Shown here piece after piece: positions 32,637 to 42,763 of a stretch of DNA of 64,000 nt (positions are counted from its first letter, which is position 1; each line of letters begins with the position of its first letter). Below the pieces are notes generated by a model. The model was given only the letters and a program-made list of their open reading frames with translations. It ran no database searches and was not told the origin of the DNA. The translations under genes and the position numbers were made by a program. Source of the DNA: Dryocosmus kuriphilus (lineage: Eukaryota > Arthropoda > Insecta > Hymenoptera > Cynipidae); the NCBI GenBank assembly GCA_038277395.1, contig CM076190.1, positions 241,905,256 to 241,969,255 of the forward strand, given 5' to 3'.

Positions 32637-33390
32637 GATATAAAGAAAAGATTAAAAATAGAAAGGCTTATCTAACTGTAAGCTCGGCTATTCCAGCTAA
32701 TTTCAGAACTCGTACTTCAAATGAAAATGCAGTCGAGACTGCAGGTACAGATGACCTAATATTTGAAAGCTTTGATGTCAGTGATTTTAAAGATTCTCCT
32801 TATTCTGATGATCTTGAACATATACTATTTGACAAAAATAGTCCGGATGATCTTGTTTATGACTTAGGTCTTCCAAAAGATTCAGCTGAGTTACTAGAAT
32901 GAAGACTAAAGGAAAGGAATATGCTGTCTCCTAGATGTAAAGTTTCCAGTTATCGAAGAGAGAAGAAGAATTTCAAAAATATTTTTCAAAGGAAGGGTCC
33001 CTCGTATATTGTAATAATGCTCGAAGATTAATAAATGAATTTATCCTTGGGATATAGAAACTAATTTCCCGCTTTTTAGTCATTCTTCTAAGATCAGTCT
33101 TAAAGCAGTTCTAGTTCATAATGGCAATGAATATGACGCTGCTCCTCTCGCCCTATCTACAATGTTAAAATAAATACATGAAAGCATAAAACGTCTTCTG
33201 CAAAAGAGGAAGTCCTATGAACATGATTGGCTCATTATGATCTAGAAATGATAAATATATTATTAGTTCAACAATTAGGATTCCCACAATATCCCTATCT
33301 TTCATGCTTACAAATTTCATGTTTAAGACAAATGGTGCTGAATGGAACGGGAAGGACAGTTACGAACAATAAATCCTTTTGAGAAGGTGG
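32637..33390 (+). pseudogene. Degenerate repeat-associated gene of unknown class
   Basis: One frame reads KNRKAYLTVSSAIPANFRTR, FDVSDFKDSPYSDD and DLGLPKDSAELLE, then a TGA, then RLKERNMLSP. Shifted frames further on give HSSKISLKAVLVHNGNEYDA and YEHDWLIM. Proteins with the order acidic region, LPKxxAELLxSRL, then SKxSLKAVLLHNGN recur in large numbers in arthropod genomes and are probably from a transposable element, but I cannot name the class. Several stops and frameshifts are present. Confidence 0.5.
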
Positions 33391-33627
33391 GTAAGGTTTA
33401 TTAAGTTGATTTAAAAAAAATGATCTATGTCCATGTTATATCATTATTTACTGTACTAAGTCAACAATTTTTATCAGCGTTTGAGTTAACGTCAAAGTTC
33501 TTATACGATAAAATCCTTATTGTGTTGACCCACATAGTGAGCGTCTCTCATATCTCACCTGAATCTGTAAAAATAAATGTAAATTTTATTATTTAAAACA
33601 CTAAAAAATGTATTATTTAAAACTACT
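33391..33627. other. No gene recognised
   Basis: A+T-rich DNA between the degenerate gene and the foldback element. No open frame or repeat of note. Confidence 0.5.
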
Positions 33628-33889
33628 GAGTAGTATAACTACACCGATTCTAAGCCACCTACAAGAAGCTTCACTTTGGCACCCACAGATGGCGCCACTA
33701 CTTCCTTAGTGGTTACGTTCCAATGGTAAATTACCCTCGGTCGGTAAAGCACTCAGACGGTAATGCAGATTCCTGCCGGGGATTACACTTAGAAGTTAAT
33801 GTTACACATTTCCAATCGCTACCACTAGATGTCGCCACTGTACTGTTTGTAATGCAGATTCCTAATGATCAACAGATGGCGCACATTTA

Positions 33890-35800
33890 AAAATAAATAA
33901 AACGAATAAAATAAATAAAGTAAAAGAATTAAATAAATAAAATATGTAAAATAAATAAAATAAATAAGAAATGGAAGAAAGTAAATAAAATAAAATAAAA
34001 TAATTATAATAAAATCACGTCAATAAACTGAGAGGAAAACAAAATCAGATAGAATAGAAAAAATAAAATAAAATAAAACAGAAAGATATAAAATAAAGCA
34101 AAAACGGAGTAAAGTAAGACAAAATGACCAAAAAAAAATAAAGCAAAATGAGATAAAATAAAACTTAATGAAAAAATAAATTATGGTAGAGTAGAATAAC
34201 AGAAAAAATGATAAGAATTGCAGATTTGTCTCTGGAGATTAGCCTCGGCCGATACGTCAGGCATATACCTTACCATACTCTTCTATCTTACCTACCTCAG
34301 CTGGAATTTCTTAACTTGATGCTGGTTGTTTGGAGGGGATATTCTTAAGTTCTAGCTTACATGTAGGCAGCAATGAGTAGTGGTGGCTTTATTAATCTCT
34401 AAACGAGAAACCATCTGCGCATGCGTCAGTTACCGACGCCGGTATTTTCCTCGGTTAGCATTACCCTCAGTCTCTTCTAGAAATTATAATGTATCAAACT
34501 TTTCTTTTCTAAAATATATTTTCTATTAACTCTTATCCTATATCTTCCCTCAAAGTGACTTAGTTCAAATTAAAATTTTTTTAAATAAAAAAATAATATA
34601 AATAAAATGAATGAAAGAAATAAAATAAATAAAATGTATAAAATAAATAAAATAAATGAAATGAATAAATAAATAAAATATATAAAAGATATAAAAGAAA
34701 TAAAATAAATAAAATATATAAAATAAATCAAACAAAGAAAAACAAATAAAATAAATCAAATAAACAAAATTAATAAAATAAATTAAATTTATATTATTTT
34801 ATATTATTTATTTTATTTATTTTATTTATTTTATTTATTTTATTTATTTGATTTATTATATTTATTTTATTTATTTTATTTATTTTATTTATTTCATTTA
34901 TTTCATGTATGGCTGGGGCTCGGGGTCGGTAATGTAGAATCCTGAGGTATTCATTTTACTCATTTTATGAATTCTTTTTTATTTTATTTTTTTGTCTTAT
35001 TTTATTTACTTTATTTTACTCACCTTATGTTAATTTATATTGCTTTTATTTTATTCATTTTATTTATTTAATTTATCTAATTTATTTTGTTTTATTTTTC
35101 TTTTATTTTCATTATATTGTTTGTGTTATTTATTTCATTTATTTTATTTATTTCACATCCTCACGTGCATGCCTGACTATTCCTGATATTTAAGTCTGTT
35201 TTGTTCAAATTAGGACAGCACTTTATTCAAACCGATCTATAATATACTAGTTCATAAAAAAATGTTTATTGAAATTTTGTACTTTATTTTGCTTTCTTTT
35301 TTTTTTCTCTTCTTTTATTATTTTTTATTTTATTTTATCCTGCTCTATTTGACTTTATTTTCTTTCATTTATTTTATTTATTTTATTCTGTAACGTGTTG
35401 CACGGTATGTGTCACTTGGCTTGCCCCTTTCTCCCACTCCGAAAACTGACTTGAGTGTTAGCGGTGAGGCAGTAACGTGATGAGTTAACTGCATGTAACT
35501 CATCACCAAGTCCGTGTTTGGCGTAGCCGTTAGCGCGTAGAGCGTGTAGAGTAGGCAGCCAAGTGTTCGATTATCGAGGTTTAAGTCACTTTTTTAACTG
35601 AGTTACTGACTTTGTTTATTTTAGCCAATTCACTTATTTTTTCTTATTTTTATTTATTTTATTTTATTTTTCTTATTTATTTAATTTATTTAAGTTATTT
35701 AATTTATTTTATTTATTTCATTTATTTTATTTATTTTACTTATTGTATTTATTTCATTTATTCTATTTCTTTTATTTGTTTTATTTATTTTTAAATTTGG
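33890..35800. repeat. AAATA/TTTAT pentamer-rich simple repeats
   Basis: Blocks at 33890-34190, 34570-34790, 34790-34910, 34970-35160, 35280-35390 and 35620-35800 are built from AAATAAAAT or TTTATTTTAT. Non-simple islands between them (34215-34490, 35160-35280 and 35395-35600) contain partial copies of the arm phrases (for example GGTCGGTAATGTAGAATCCT near 34922) and a tRNA-like sequence. Confidence 0.85.
35517..35580 (+). repeat. tRNA-like sequence, probable SINE head
   Basis: TGGCGTAGCCGTTAGCGCG fits a pol III A box (TGGCNNAGYNG), and 35 bp further on GTGTTCGATTATCGAGG resembles a B box (GTTCGA). The spacing fits a tRNA. It lacks paired acceptor ends, so it is a relic or the head of a tRNA-derived SINE, not a functional tRNA gene. 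Confidence 0.4.
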
Positions 35801-36043
35801 CGCCATATGTTGTCCATTAGGAATCTGCATTACCAAAAGTAAAGTGGCGACATCTAGTGGTGGCGATTGGAACTATACACCATTAGCTACTGAGGGTAAT
35901 ACCCGACAGAAATCTGCATTGCCGGATGAGGTTTATACCGACCGAGGGTAATTTAGCAATCGAACATGACCACTGAGGGAGTAGTGGTGCCATCTGTGAG
36001 CGTCAACGAGAAGCTTGTTGTAGGTGGCTTAGAATGGCATCCG

Positions 36044-36107
36044 GACAAAAAGTCCAAACCGAAAAATCCAGACCAAAGTGTCCAAAGTTATTAAATGTCG
36101 AAAATAA
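36044..36107 (+). repeat. Left terminal repeat of the Phantom-like composite
   Basis: GACAAAAAGTCCAAACCGAA, then AAATCCAGACCAAAGTGTCC and AGTTATTAAATGTC. All blocks recur inverted at 58057-58166. The segment begins 8 bp after the end of the foldback element. Confidence 0.65.
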
Positions 36108-36465
36108 AATTTTTAAATTCATTCCCAAAGCAATCGAATCGAATTTCAGAACGCGAGTTTGTTTTCATTTTTCATAATTTTCATTTAGAAGACACATTCA
36201 GGACGTAAACAATCTTTTTCGCCAAAATTTTTCGTGAACATTTTTCGTGAAAATTTTTCGTAATGGCACAGGCCACCTTAGAAGTTATTAAGGTTGGTAA
36301 CAAAACGTACGGGCATTTAGAAGGCTTTTTGTACCGCCGGTCCGATTCAGAAGGAAACATAAAATATTGGAAATACCGGTACACGTCACAAAGCTCGGCT
36401 CGTTTGACGTCTGTGCACACAGGACGAAGTTTGTTGGTAAGCAAAGGTGGTTTAGCAAGCTCACA

Positions 36466-36470
36466 TACTG
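36466..36470 (+). repeat. Transib target site duplication TACTG, left
   Basis: TACTG directly precedes the CACAGTG end. The same five bases follow the other end at 40751-40755. Removing the element with one copy restores the MULE frame. Confidence 0.93.
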
Positions 36471-36477
36471 CACAGTG
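36471..36477 (+). promoter_or_regulatory. RSS-like heptamer CACAGTG, left end
   Basis: The first seven bases equal the recombination signal heptamer consensus. No nonamer (ACAAAAACC) lies 12 or 23 bp inside; the next bases are GTTAAAAATTGGAATTTACC. Confidence 0.9.
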
Positions 36478-37358
36478 GTTAAAAATTGGAATTTACCCTT
36501 CATAATCGGCTACAGGTCGTATTTCTTGACCGATTTGGATGTTTTTTTTTTTGAAATTCTCAGCATAAAATTCTTAAGAGAACTGTGGATTTCGATTTTT
36601 TAATTTTTTCCACAGAGCAACAATATATAAACAAATATAGTGACAAAATGGGCAATTTCAAATTTCTGAATTTTTATCTCACGAAAAAATATATATAAAA
36701 ACTCATTATCAGTCTGAATTATTGCCCATGCATTCATAGAACAGAATTAAATCAATAAATATTTAACTTAATTATTATAAACAATTTTTATAAACAAATT
36801 TCTATGAGTGCTTTTTTTTCATAGAAAAAAATTTTTTCTTTACGATAATTGCAAGTAGATTCCATAAGAGTCATATTTGGTAACAAAAAGTTAGCATTAG
36901 TTAATAATTAACATTTTTATAAACAATTTTATAAACAAATTCTTCATAATTGAGATTTTCTCACAGTAAAAGTCATTTTTCTGGCCGAAAGTGATTCATA
37001 GTCCTCTTTAGAAACATTTATATACTGTAAGTGTTATAAATAAACAATATAAATTGTTAATAACAATTAAATTAAACAATCCCCCCAATCGGTCGTTTTA
37101 TGGTGGAAATAAATGGGATTTTCTTTAATTATTATAATAATTAATTAGAGTGACATTTGCTGCGATGACTAACCAACAAAATTAAGCAATAAATAATTTA
37201 CAAGATTGTTATAAACAATTTTATAACTAAAATTTTTCATTTTCTATGGTAAAAAGGACAGCTTTCCACTGAAATAATCGGCAATAAAGTGACAGTTGTT
37301 GCAAAATTCAATGTGGAGCATTAGATAATAACTTGTGTAATTGTTATTAACAATTTTT
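36471..37358. repeat. Transib left terminal inverted repeat, 888 bp
   Basis: It pairs with 39863-40750 over the full length. The inner edge is at CAATTTTT (37351-37358), facing AAAATTG at 39863. A few substitutions are visible (for example near 36680 and 40535, GAAAAAATATA against ATACTTTTTC), so the arms have begun to differ. It contains many AACAATTTTTATAA-type phrases. Transib inverted repeats are usually much shorter. Confidence 0.92.
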
Positions 37359-37454
37359 GCAAAAATCGTATTGTATTGCTATAAGAAACTTAGTATAAAT
37401 TAATTGCCATCGTCAACGAAATTAGAATTCAGAACATAGAATTTAGAAAATAGT

Positions 37455-39439
37455 TCATGAATTCCTGGATTCGAATTTTGCAATTAATTTATCTAGTTCT
37501 TGGTCAAGTTCAACTTCAACTTTTTCCCATTCAGGCTTCAAGGATGCAATAAAAAGATCTGAAGACTCAAGAAGTTTGTGAATCAAGTCTTCCATAGTAT
37601 GCAATCGAGACATTTTTCGAGTATTAAATTGTCGAATGTATTTAATATCCTTGTTCCTGGCTTCGGAAGCTTCTTCGGAATACATGCCGATTGGCAGCAT
37701 AAAATTCTCCATAATCTTTCCCCCATGTATAAGAATTTTGTGAACTGAAGAAGGCATATAGTACCAGGGATATAAGCTCACATACAGTTTTGCTGCACTA
37801 AAAGCATACTCTTCAAAGAAGAGAGGGGGGATTTTCCTTCTACTAGCCAGCATCTGCAATATGTTTCTAAACATTTTAATGAGTTCTCTATTAACTCCTG
37901 TTATTTCTGCGGTTTTGTCAACGTCTGAGAAAAACCTGCGAGCCGTATTACCACAATTAGAATTGCCAGATCCTTGACTTGGTTGATCAATTATCAAACC
38001 CATTTTTCTTTGAAAGTCGTTGCAAATTCTTTTCTTATCTTCTTGCATCATTTCTTTATCCTCCTTCATGGATACACTCCATTTGCAGACTCTTAGCCGA
38101 TAAGCAATGTGGAGTATACACTCCATGAATCGTATCCAGGCATGTAAAGTCGAAAGACCAAACTCAAAATTGGAGCTGATTACTTTCTTCTGCTTTACAC
38201 GGTCTAAGTCATTCATTTGAGATGGTGTCGCTCTGCAAATGTAGCAAGTAGAAGATGATGGTGTATCAGTGAGAGCTGTGCAAACTTTTCCATCCAACAT
38301 CGTCAACTTCATTTCCGTTGTTACTGTGTACACGCCATTAGTCGTACTAATTGTTGTGGGTCTAAGATTTTGAACTTGAGTCTTAATATTTTTAATTTCT
38401 GCTTTAGTCAATTCCTTTGTTTCCTTTGCATACTTAATCATTATAGGTATGCATCGTTTTGGCGAGGAACTATGAGGATTCATCCAAACCGTTTCTTCTG
38501 TGTCCTTTACTTTTAACAATATTGGCACCATTGATGCTGTAAATAACGAGTCATCAGTCAAGTTATTGTTATTGAACTTCTGATTGTATTTTGCTTCAGT
38601 TGAAAGTCCATCAATGCCGTACTTAACTTCAAAGTCCAAATAAGTTATCTTCAATCTGTTCTCTGAAGCTGGAAGACATAAGTTAGGATCTTTAAAAAGT
38701 CGTTGAATTGTGTGATCAATAAGAGACTGAATCTCAATCGTGGCTCCTTCTTCCGAAATTTGAATATTTGCAGGATAGCAATCTTTTTTAACTTCTATTA
38801 ATTTCGGATAGATAGGATAAATGTCAGCCTTTCTAGTTTTAGCCTGTGAATGGATTGTTTCATACTGAAACTTTGATAGCCTGGCCTGTTGCATTAAAGC
38901 CAAAGCTTCTTCTGAAGAGTATGAGACATATGGTTCACATTCAGATTTATCTGAAATGTTGAAATGTTCAGTTTCTTCAGATTTTAAAAGAGCGAGTATT
39001 TCATTTGCAGTTTTTTTTTTCTCCCACTCTTTCGTAAATTGCGCAGAAATGCATCCTGTATTTCAACAGCCGTGAAACACTCTTCAATGGACATTAATTT
39101 CCGCCTCTTTGTCGCAGAAGAAGCATCCTCAAACTTTATATTCGAAGTCTTCCTTCCTCCTTTTGATTTTGTCTCAGAAAACGAAACTAAAAAATCAGTG
39201 CTTAGCCACTTTTCGAACCTTTTTTCAAAGTGACTTTTTGTGCTTAAAGATTCTTTCCATTTTTTCTCAAATACTGGCAAGAAATATAGCTTCAAATTAT
39301 TAGCTACTATTTTTAAGCGCTCAGGATCAAGACTGTACTCAGTTTGTATGAAATTTAACAAACTTTGTACGTTGTCAGTACCCTTATTAGTAATAAGAAT
39401 ATCAGAAAGGACTTTCTTACGTACTCTAAGAGTATCCAT
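37455..39439 (-). CDS. Transib RAG1-like transposase, one frameshift at a homopolymer
   Basis: Two minus-strand frames, 39439-38984 (151 codons from the ATG at 39439) and a frame open from about 39010 down to 37455, make one protein of about 660 residues, the family size. They are separated by one frameshift at a run of ten T at 39011-39020. Numbered from the internal Met at 38903, the acidic triad fits RAG1: Asp98 (YGIDG), Asp204 (MLDGK) and Glu414 (SEARNKD). The zinc residues are Cys220/Cys223 (CYIC) and His388/His393. Spacings match RAG1 D600, D708, C727, C730, H937, H942, E962 closely. YPWYYMPSSVHKILIHG is typical of Transib. No other stop or frameshift is seen, so the gene may be functional or only recently broken. 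Confidence 0.92.
39011..39020 (+). other. T10 homopolymer at the transposase frameshift
   Basis: The upstream frame (reading KSGRKKKLQMKYSLF to a stop) and the downstream frame (EILALLKSEETEHF) overlap here. The run of ten identical bases is the simplest place for a one-base change, either real or a sequencing error. Confidence 0.75.
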
Positions 39440-39724
39440 AATGAAAACTGATTACCAACAACAAAAAAAAAGAAAACAAAAGCAGAAAACAAAGGAACAA
39501 AACAAAATAATAAAACAATAATAAAGAAAATAATAATAAGAGAGTAATACTCAATGGTACAAACCTGCGCAAAATACGTTTAAATGATGCCGAAAGCAAA
39601 TCATATAAAGGTAATTTGACCGCAACCCCTTTTACTTTTATAAAGTAAAAGCCTAACTTCTCTTGTGAGAGCTCCTGCTGCGCTGCGAGACATCCACCTA
39701 GCGGTGAATTACATAACCACCATT

Positions 39725-39836
39725 AGATTTGATTAGAATAGAATAGATTATATTAGATTAGATTAGATTAGATTAGATCAGATTAGATTAGATAAGTTTA
39801 GATTTGATTTGATTAGATTAGATTATACTGGATTAA
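39725..39836. repeat. AGATT simple repeat inside the Transib
   Basis: About twenty imperfect AGATT units lie between the transposase start and the right inverted repeat. Confidence 0.9.
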
Positions 39837-39862
39837 CAAGATTGTTATAGACAATTTGTTAT

Positions 39863-40750
39863 GAAAATTGTTAATAACAATTACACAAGTTATTATCTAA
39901 TGCTCCACATTGAATTTTGCAACATCTGTCACTTTATTGCCGATTATTTCAGTGGAAAGCTGTCCTTTTTACCATAGAAAATGAAAAATTTTAGTTATAA
40001 AATTGTTTATAACAATCTTGTAAATTATTTATTGCTTAATTTTGTTGGTTAGTCATCGCAACAAATGTCACTCTAATTAATTATTATAATAATTAAAGAA
40101 AATCCCATTTATTTCCACCATAAAACGACCGATTGGGGGGATTGTTTAATTTAATTGTTATTAACAATTTATATTGTTTATTTATAACACTTACAGTATA
40201 TAAATGTTTCTAAAGAGGACTATGAATCACTTTCGGCCAGAAAAATGACTTTTACTGTGAGAAAATCTCAATTATGAAGAACTTGTTTATAAAATTGTTT
40301 ATAAAAATGTCAATTATTAACTAATGCTAACTTTTTGTTACCAAATATGACTCTTATGGAATCTGCTTGCAATTATCGTAAAGAAAAAATTTTTTTCTAT
40401 GAAAAAAAAGCACTCATAGAAATTTGTTTATAAAAATTGTTTATAATAATTAAGTTAAATATTTATTGATTTAATTCTGTTCTATGAATGCATGGGCAAT
40501 AATTCAGACTGATAATGAGTTTTTATATATACTTTTTCGTGAGATAAAAATTCAGAAATTTGAAATTGCCCATTTTGTCACTATATTTGTTTATATATTG
40601 TTGCTCTGTGGAAAAAATTAAAAAATCTAAATCCACAGTTCTATTAAGAATTTTATGCTGAGAATTTCAAAAAAAGAAACATCCAAATCGGTCAAGAAAT
40701 ACGACCTGTAGCCGATTATGAAGGGTAAATTCCAATTTTTAACCACTGTG
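39863..40750. repeat. Transib right terminal inverted repeat, 888 bp
   Basis: Inverse of 36471-37358. It ends AACCACTGTG, the inverse of CACAGTGGTT, and is followed by TACTG. Confidence 0.92.
40744..40750 (-). promoter_or_regulatory. RSS-like heptamer CACAGTG, right end
   Basis: CACTGTG on the plus strand, i.e. CACAGTG reading inwards from the right end. Confidence 0.9.
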
Positions 40751-40755
40751 TACTG
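40751..40755 (+). repeat. Transib target site duplication TACTG, right
   Basis: Second copy of TACTG, immediately after the right end. Confidence 0.93.
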
Positions 40756-40985
40756 GGCACGGAGATCATCCAGAAGAAGTCGAATCACTGCGCATAATGT
40801 CATCTATTAGGCGGTCTGCTCGAGAAAATCCGGTACGCCCGCTGTCGACTGTAATGAGGGAAGTACAGGATGCAAACTTTATGTACAAGCCCGCCTGCCG
40901 AACCGCGATAACATTAGAAAAGCTATTCAACGGGAACGTTTGCGACACTTACCTTCGAACCCCACAAATATTCAAGATTTACAAG

Positions 40986-41060
40986 GTTATGATCTACTAT
41001 AATTAGAATTAAATTGGGAAACTCCCGTTTTATTATCCTACCTTTCGTCTTACATTTCAG
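40986..41060 (+). other. Intron of the MULE transposase, 75 bp
   Basis: Donor AAG|GTTATG at 40985/40986 and acceptor TACATTTCAG ending at 41060. Joining the exons keeps the frame (phase 1, giving Glu at the junction) and restores a continuous DLQEIPREF-type segment, which supports a true intron. Confidence 0.75.
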
Positions 41061-42099
41061 AAATACCACGTGAATTTACAAAATCCTTGGCTGGTGAAAA
41101 CTTCTTGCTGAATGATTCGTATGAGGACGAAAATTACAATTCAGTTGGCTGTGGTCGAATTTTAGTATTTGCTACACGTGAAAATTTGAAAGTTCTCTTC
41201 AGATCTGAAATTTTGTATTTAGATGGAATATTTCAAACCGTGCCCTCTATATTTTTCCAACTGTTCACTATCATGGGATCGGTTATGCAAACACATACAG
41301 GGGAGCAATGCGTAAAATTGCTCTACCTCTTGTCTATGCCCTCATGGAAACCAAAAAAGAAGAGGCCTACTCAAAAGTCACAGAAGTAACCTTATCACTC
41401 GCTGAAACTGCTGGTATCCTGATAAGGTATCCTGTAACTATTATGACAGATGTTGAGTTGGCGATTATCAATGCTGTAAGGAAGCACTTCGACGTAGGTG
41501 TTATAGGACTTTGTCTTCTTCACCTCTGTCAAAGCGTGTATCGCAAAATACAAGCGGAAGGTCTTCAGCAGCAGTATGGCGATGAAAATGATTCAAGTAT
41601 CCGCGAAGCTGCACGTAGCATGTGTGCCTTAGCTTTCGTGCCTCCCGAAGATGTTCCAAATATATTTGATATCGTTCATAATGAAGTGCCCGAAAATTTC
41701 ATTCCCATAGCTCAATACTTCGAAATAAATTACGTACGGGGTATACGAGCTATTGGTAGAAGAAAAGCACTAAAGGTACGATATGAACCAGCTCTTTGGA
41801 ACCAATATCATTCAGTTCTTTAAGGATTAGCGCGTACAAAGAACGCTTCCGAAGGTTGGCATAACCGTTTCCAAATATTAGTCGGGTGGCGTCATCAAAG
41901 TCTTTACAATTTTCTGGCTGAGTTACAAAAAGAACAAGCTGATATTGAATATATGTTACGAGAGCTAAGTTTAGGAAAGGAATTACAAAGTTTACCTAAA
42001 AGCAACGTACATCGAGTTGAGGAACAGATTTACAGCATTGTGAAAACTTATCAAGATTATGTCGATGAAGATCATATTTAAATCTAGAAGTAGAATACT

Positions 42100-42400
42100 T
42101 GGGCCATAGGGCGGCCTCTGATTGGTCGAGAGACGTGGCCTATGTGGAGGAGTGGGGGTAATAAGGGGGCGTGGCTTATCTCTGATTGGTCGAAAGGGTT
42201 GAGACGTGGAGGTAGGAATGGGGGTGATGAGGGGCGTGGTCTTTCTCTGATTGATCCAACGGGTTAAGTTAAAGGGGGTGGAATGGGGAGGGATGAGAGA
42301 GTGTGGTCTCTTCTGATTGGTTGATTGGGGGGCTGTGGTCTAATTGAAAGATGGCGGATGTGTTTTTTCTGATTGGGTGATAAGCACATACGAATTGGAA
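42100..42400. promoter_or_regulatory. CCAAT-box/GC-box array, left arm
   Basis: Five units, 56-67 bp apart, each start with CTGATTGG (near 42118, 42182, 42246, 42313 and 42369), which is the NF-Y consensus in inverse orientation. Several are preceded by GGGGCGTGG or GTGTGG, a KLF/Sp1-type box. The array is much more G+C-rich than its surroundings. It lies between the 3' ends of the MULE and the unknown gene. Confidence 0.6.
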
Positions 42401-42763
42401 GGGGTGGGAATGGTACGAATGTTGTTTGGATCAGGGAGGAGTGACCAGGAGAGGGGATGGTGATTTTTTTTAGAGGAGAAAACTTAGCTGAAAGAGGAGG
42501 GAGTTACTTAAAATGGTAGCTGTACTAATTTTACTTTATAGAATGAGTAATGATATAGGTAGATGTTTAACAGTATGTATATTATTTAATTTACTAATTA
42601 ATACTAACCTAAGTGGACGGTAAAAATTATTTTACTAACTAAGACTAAAAATTATCTTAAAATATTCTACGTGGCAGGTAAGAATTATAACACCATATTT
42701 TTTTAAAACCATTTATTCAAATTCCAAAAAAAACTGGTCGAAGATCAAAATACATTTTCATAT

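Larger units (their letters stand above)
33647..36035. mobile_element. Foldback-type element with about 250-bp inverted arms
   Basis: The left arm (33647 to about 33890) starts ATTCTAAGCCACCTACAAGA. The right arm (about 35805-36035) is its inverse and ends in GGTGGCTTAGAAT. Shared blocks in the arms include AGATGGCGCCA, CTCGGTCGGTAA, GGTAATGCAGATTCCT and CCACTAGATGTCGCCA. The interior is AAATAAAATAAAT-type simple sequence, with the A-rich form mostly in the left half and its complement in the right half, so the whole could fold into a hairpin. No protein is encoded. I did not find a target duplication. Confidence 0.7.
36471..40750 (-). mobile_element. Transib DNA transposon with CACAGTG ends and 888-bp inverted repeats
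   Basis: The element starts CACAGTGGTTAAAAATTGG and ends with its inverse. Both 888-bp terminal repeats are almost identical. A perfect 5-bp duplication TACTG flanks it, the duplication length of Transib and of RAG-mediated transposition. It encodes a RAG1-like transposase on the minus strand. Transib ends in general start CACWRTG-like; here they equal the consensus V(D)J signal heptamer. The length is 4280 bp. Confidence 0.95.
36263..42081 (+). pseudogene. FLYWCH-MULE (Phantom-type) transposase, split by Transib
   Basis: The ATG at 36263 opens a FLYWCH-like domain (GHLEGFLYRR, YWKYRY, ARLTS) whose two zinc Cys positions are replaced (Y and S). The frame is cut at 36470 by the Transib and continues exactly in frame at 40756 with GHGDHPEEVESL, which supplies the His part of the finger. 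A frameshift near 40900 precedes a 75-bp intron. The MULE catalytic domain has LDGIFQTVPSIF (first Asp), MTDVELAIINAV (second Asp) and SEGWHNRF (Glu), plus a CLLHLCQSVYRKI helix. Further damage is a frameshift near 41300 and an in-frame TAA at 41821-41823. The gene ends at 42079-42081, next to the left inverted arm. The enzyme would cut and join element ends; this copy is dead. Confidence 0.85.

Noticed and set aside
34565..34759. Frames rich in F, Y and I (also 35612-35794)
   Set aside because: They are translations of the TTTAT/AAATA simple repeats and mean nothing as proteins.
35517..35580. A functional tRNA gene
   Set aside because: No paired acceptor stem and no convincing anticodon arm. 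I keep it as a SINE-like relic.
36036..36043. GGCATCCG as target duplication of the Phantom-like element
   Set aside because: The right flank after 58166 reads ATATAATCC; the two do not match.
36500..36520. A 12- or 23-spacer nonamer in the Transib ends, as in true RSS
   Set aside because: No ACAAAAACC-like sequence occurs at those distances from CACAGTG. Only the heptamer is shared.
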